Positions 63,058 to 64,000 of a stretch of 64,000 nucleotides of DNA are shown here, in pieces (positions within the stretch are counted from its first letter, which is position 1; each line of letters begins with the position of its first letter). The position numbers were made by a program, and so were the translations under genes. The notes under the pieces are model-generated. The model ran no database searches. It saw nothing but the letters and a program-made list of their open reading frames with translations, and had not been told where the DNA came from. Where the stretch lies: the NCBI GenBank assembly GCA_029207755.1, contig JARCOQ010000005.1:59779414-59843413 (forward strand), in the 5' to 3' direction. The stretch is from Chamaea fasciata (taxonomy: Eukaryota; Chordata; Aves; Passeriformes; Sylviidae).

Positions 63058-64000
63058 GATTATTCTATGTCTGTCACCAGAAATTATTTCCATGATCAAA
63101 ACCAGAAACCAAATCAGGGGTTTTATCTCTTGCAGCGGTCTTTGTGGGCATGTGTCTGAAAGGAGCAGGGCTTATGCCAAATTCTTCTGTTTTCACATTT
63201 TCTCTCATGCACTGCTTGTGCAATTCTCCAGGTGAGAACATCGTAATTGTACCCAAGAATGCCATACTTAACTTTTTCCATTTCTCATAGTCATTGGAGA
63301 TGCAAATGAACCCAGATATTCTGCTAGGAGCAACAAATTCCACTAGATGTCAGGATATGTAAAAATTAGGTGCTGCCATTATAATCCAACATTTACTTGA
63401 GGGCCTTGCCAAGTCGTTATCAATGTAAACCATTGGGCTCTTGGGATAGTCTACTTGACTGTTCTTGTATTTGTATTAACTCAAAGGTGCACGTAGCAGC
63501 GCTCAACACAAAGGCATGCATCCTGTGGATTATGATGTAATCTAAATAAGCAGTCAAATTGTTATAAACACACTTCATCTTGATCTTGATTTTCTGCAAG
63601 TTGCCTTCACTAATATTTTTTCTCTCTTAGCTCTTAGAAAACTGAGTTTTTGATGTTTTTCTTACTACAATTACACCTCTCTAAGAAGGGTAGAAGCTAC
63701 TTTGATGAGGGAAGTAATATTTTCTTTCTTTCAACAGGAATGGAGATTCTGTAATGCTCAAAATCTTGAGGAAGGCAGAACTTCTTACTGGACATGGTAA
63801 ACTTGTCCTGTAGTAGCTTTTTCCAGGTCTTTTGCATTCTAATTTGCTGGGAAAGAACAGTAAGAGCTAAACATCCCAGGCAACAGTGTAATTATCTTTG
63901 GCTGAGGCAGAAGACTAAAAAATAATCAATGAAACATCCCAAGATCTTCTGTTAGCCAAGAATGTTATTTCCTGGACATTTTGTGAATCTTGTTCTAAAG
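63058..64000. other. Terminal intergenic stretch
   Basis: AT-rich with no recognisable exon, RNA gene or repeat. The 131-aa plus and 89-aa minus frames around 62840-63343 overlap the candidate LTR edge and have no domain features. Confidence 0.45.

Noticed and set aside
59600..64000. Exons of DRAM1, the next gene expected from synteny
   Set aside because: No multi-pass membrane exon with splice sites was recognised; the gene probably starts beyond the window.

Overview
This is a stretch of vertebrate, almost certainly bird, nuclear DNA. It is AT-rich with two sharp CpG islands, short GT-AG exons spread over kilobases of intron, and several copies of the avian/reptilian CR1 LINE. Three protein genes can be rebuilt exon by exon, and their order and orientation (CHPT1 forward, SYCP3 reverse, GNPTAB reverse) match the human 12q23 block. 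Nothing prokaryotic or plasmid-like is present.

Layout. Positions 1-7850 hold the last seven coding exons of CHPT1 (choline phosphotransferase), with a 3' UTR to about 8.93 kb. A convergent gap of about 2 kb follows. Positions 10895-17874 (minus) hold all eight coding exons of SYCP3 (synaptonemal complex protein 3, 237 aa). Its probable promoter and non-coding first exon lie in a small CpG island at 19.3-19.6 kb. Positions 20878-59345 (minus) hold all 21 coding exons of GNPTAB (N-acetylglucosamine-1-phosphotransferase alpha/beta precursor, 1258 aa), with a CpG-island promoter at 58.8-59.6 kb. The last 4.4 kb is upstream intergenic DNA with a CR1 3' end and a candidate solo LTR; no exon of the next gene was recognised.

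The genes do not form a pathway. CHPT1 makes phosphatidylcholine, SYCP3 builds the meiotic chromosome axis, and GNPTAB starts the mannose-6-phosphate tag on lysosomal enzymes. Their proximity is conserved vertebrate synteny. Every reconstructed splice junction keeps frame, the proteins match the human lengths closely, and there is no frameshift or premature stop, so all three appear intact where covered.

I found no undescribed multi-gene system. The most interesting signals are a run of arginines resembling a furin site in the GNPTAB spacer that the human protein, as I recall it, lacks; a three-arm inverted repeat that can form two mutually exclusive hairpins just upstream of GNPTAB exon 13; a nested CR1-in-CR1 insertion; a candidate solo LTR with a 4-bp target duplication; and a 118-nt pure purine tract in GNPTAB intron 1. 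Human sequences and residue numbers used for comparison are from memory; no alignment or database search was run.
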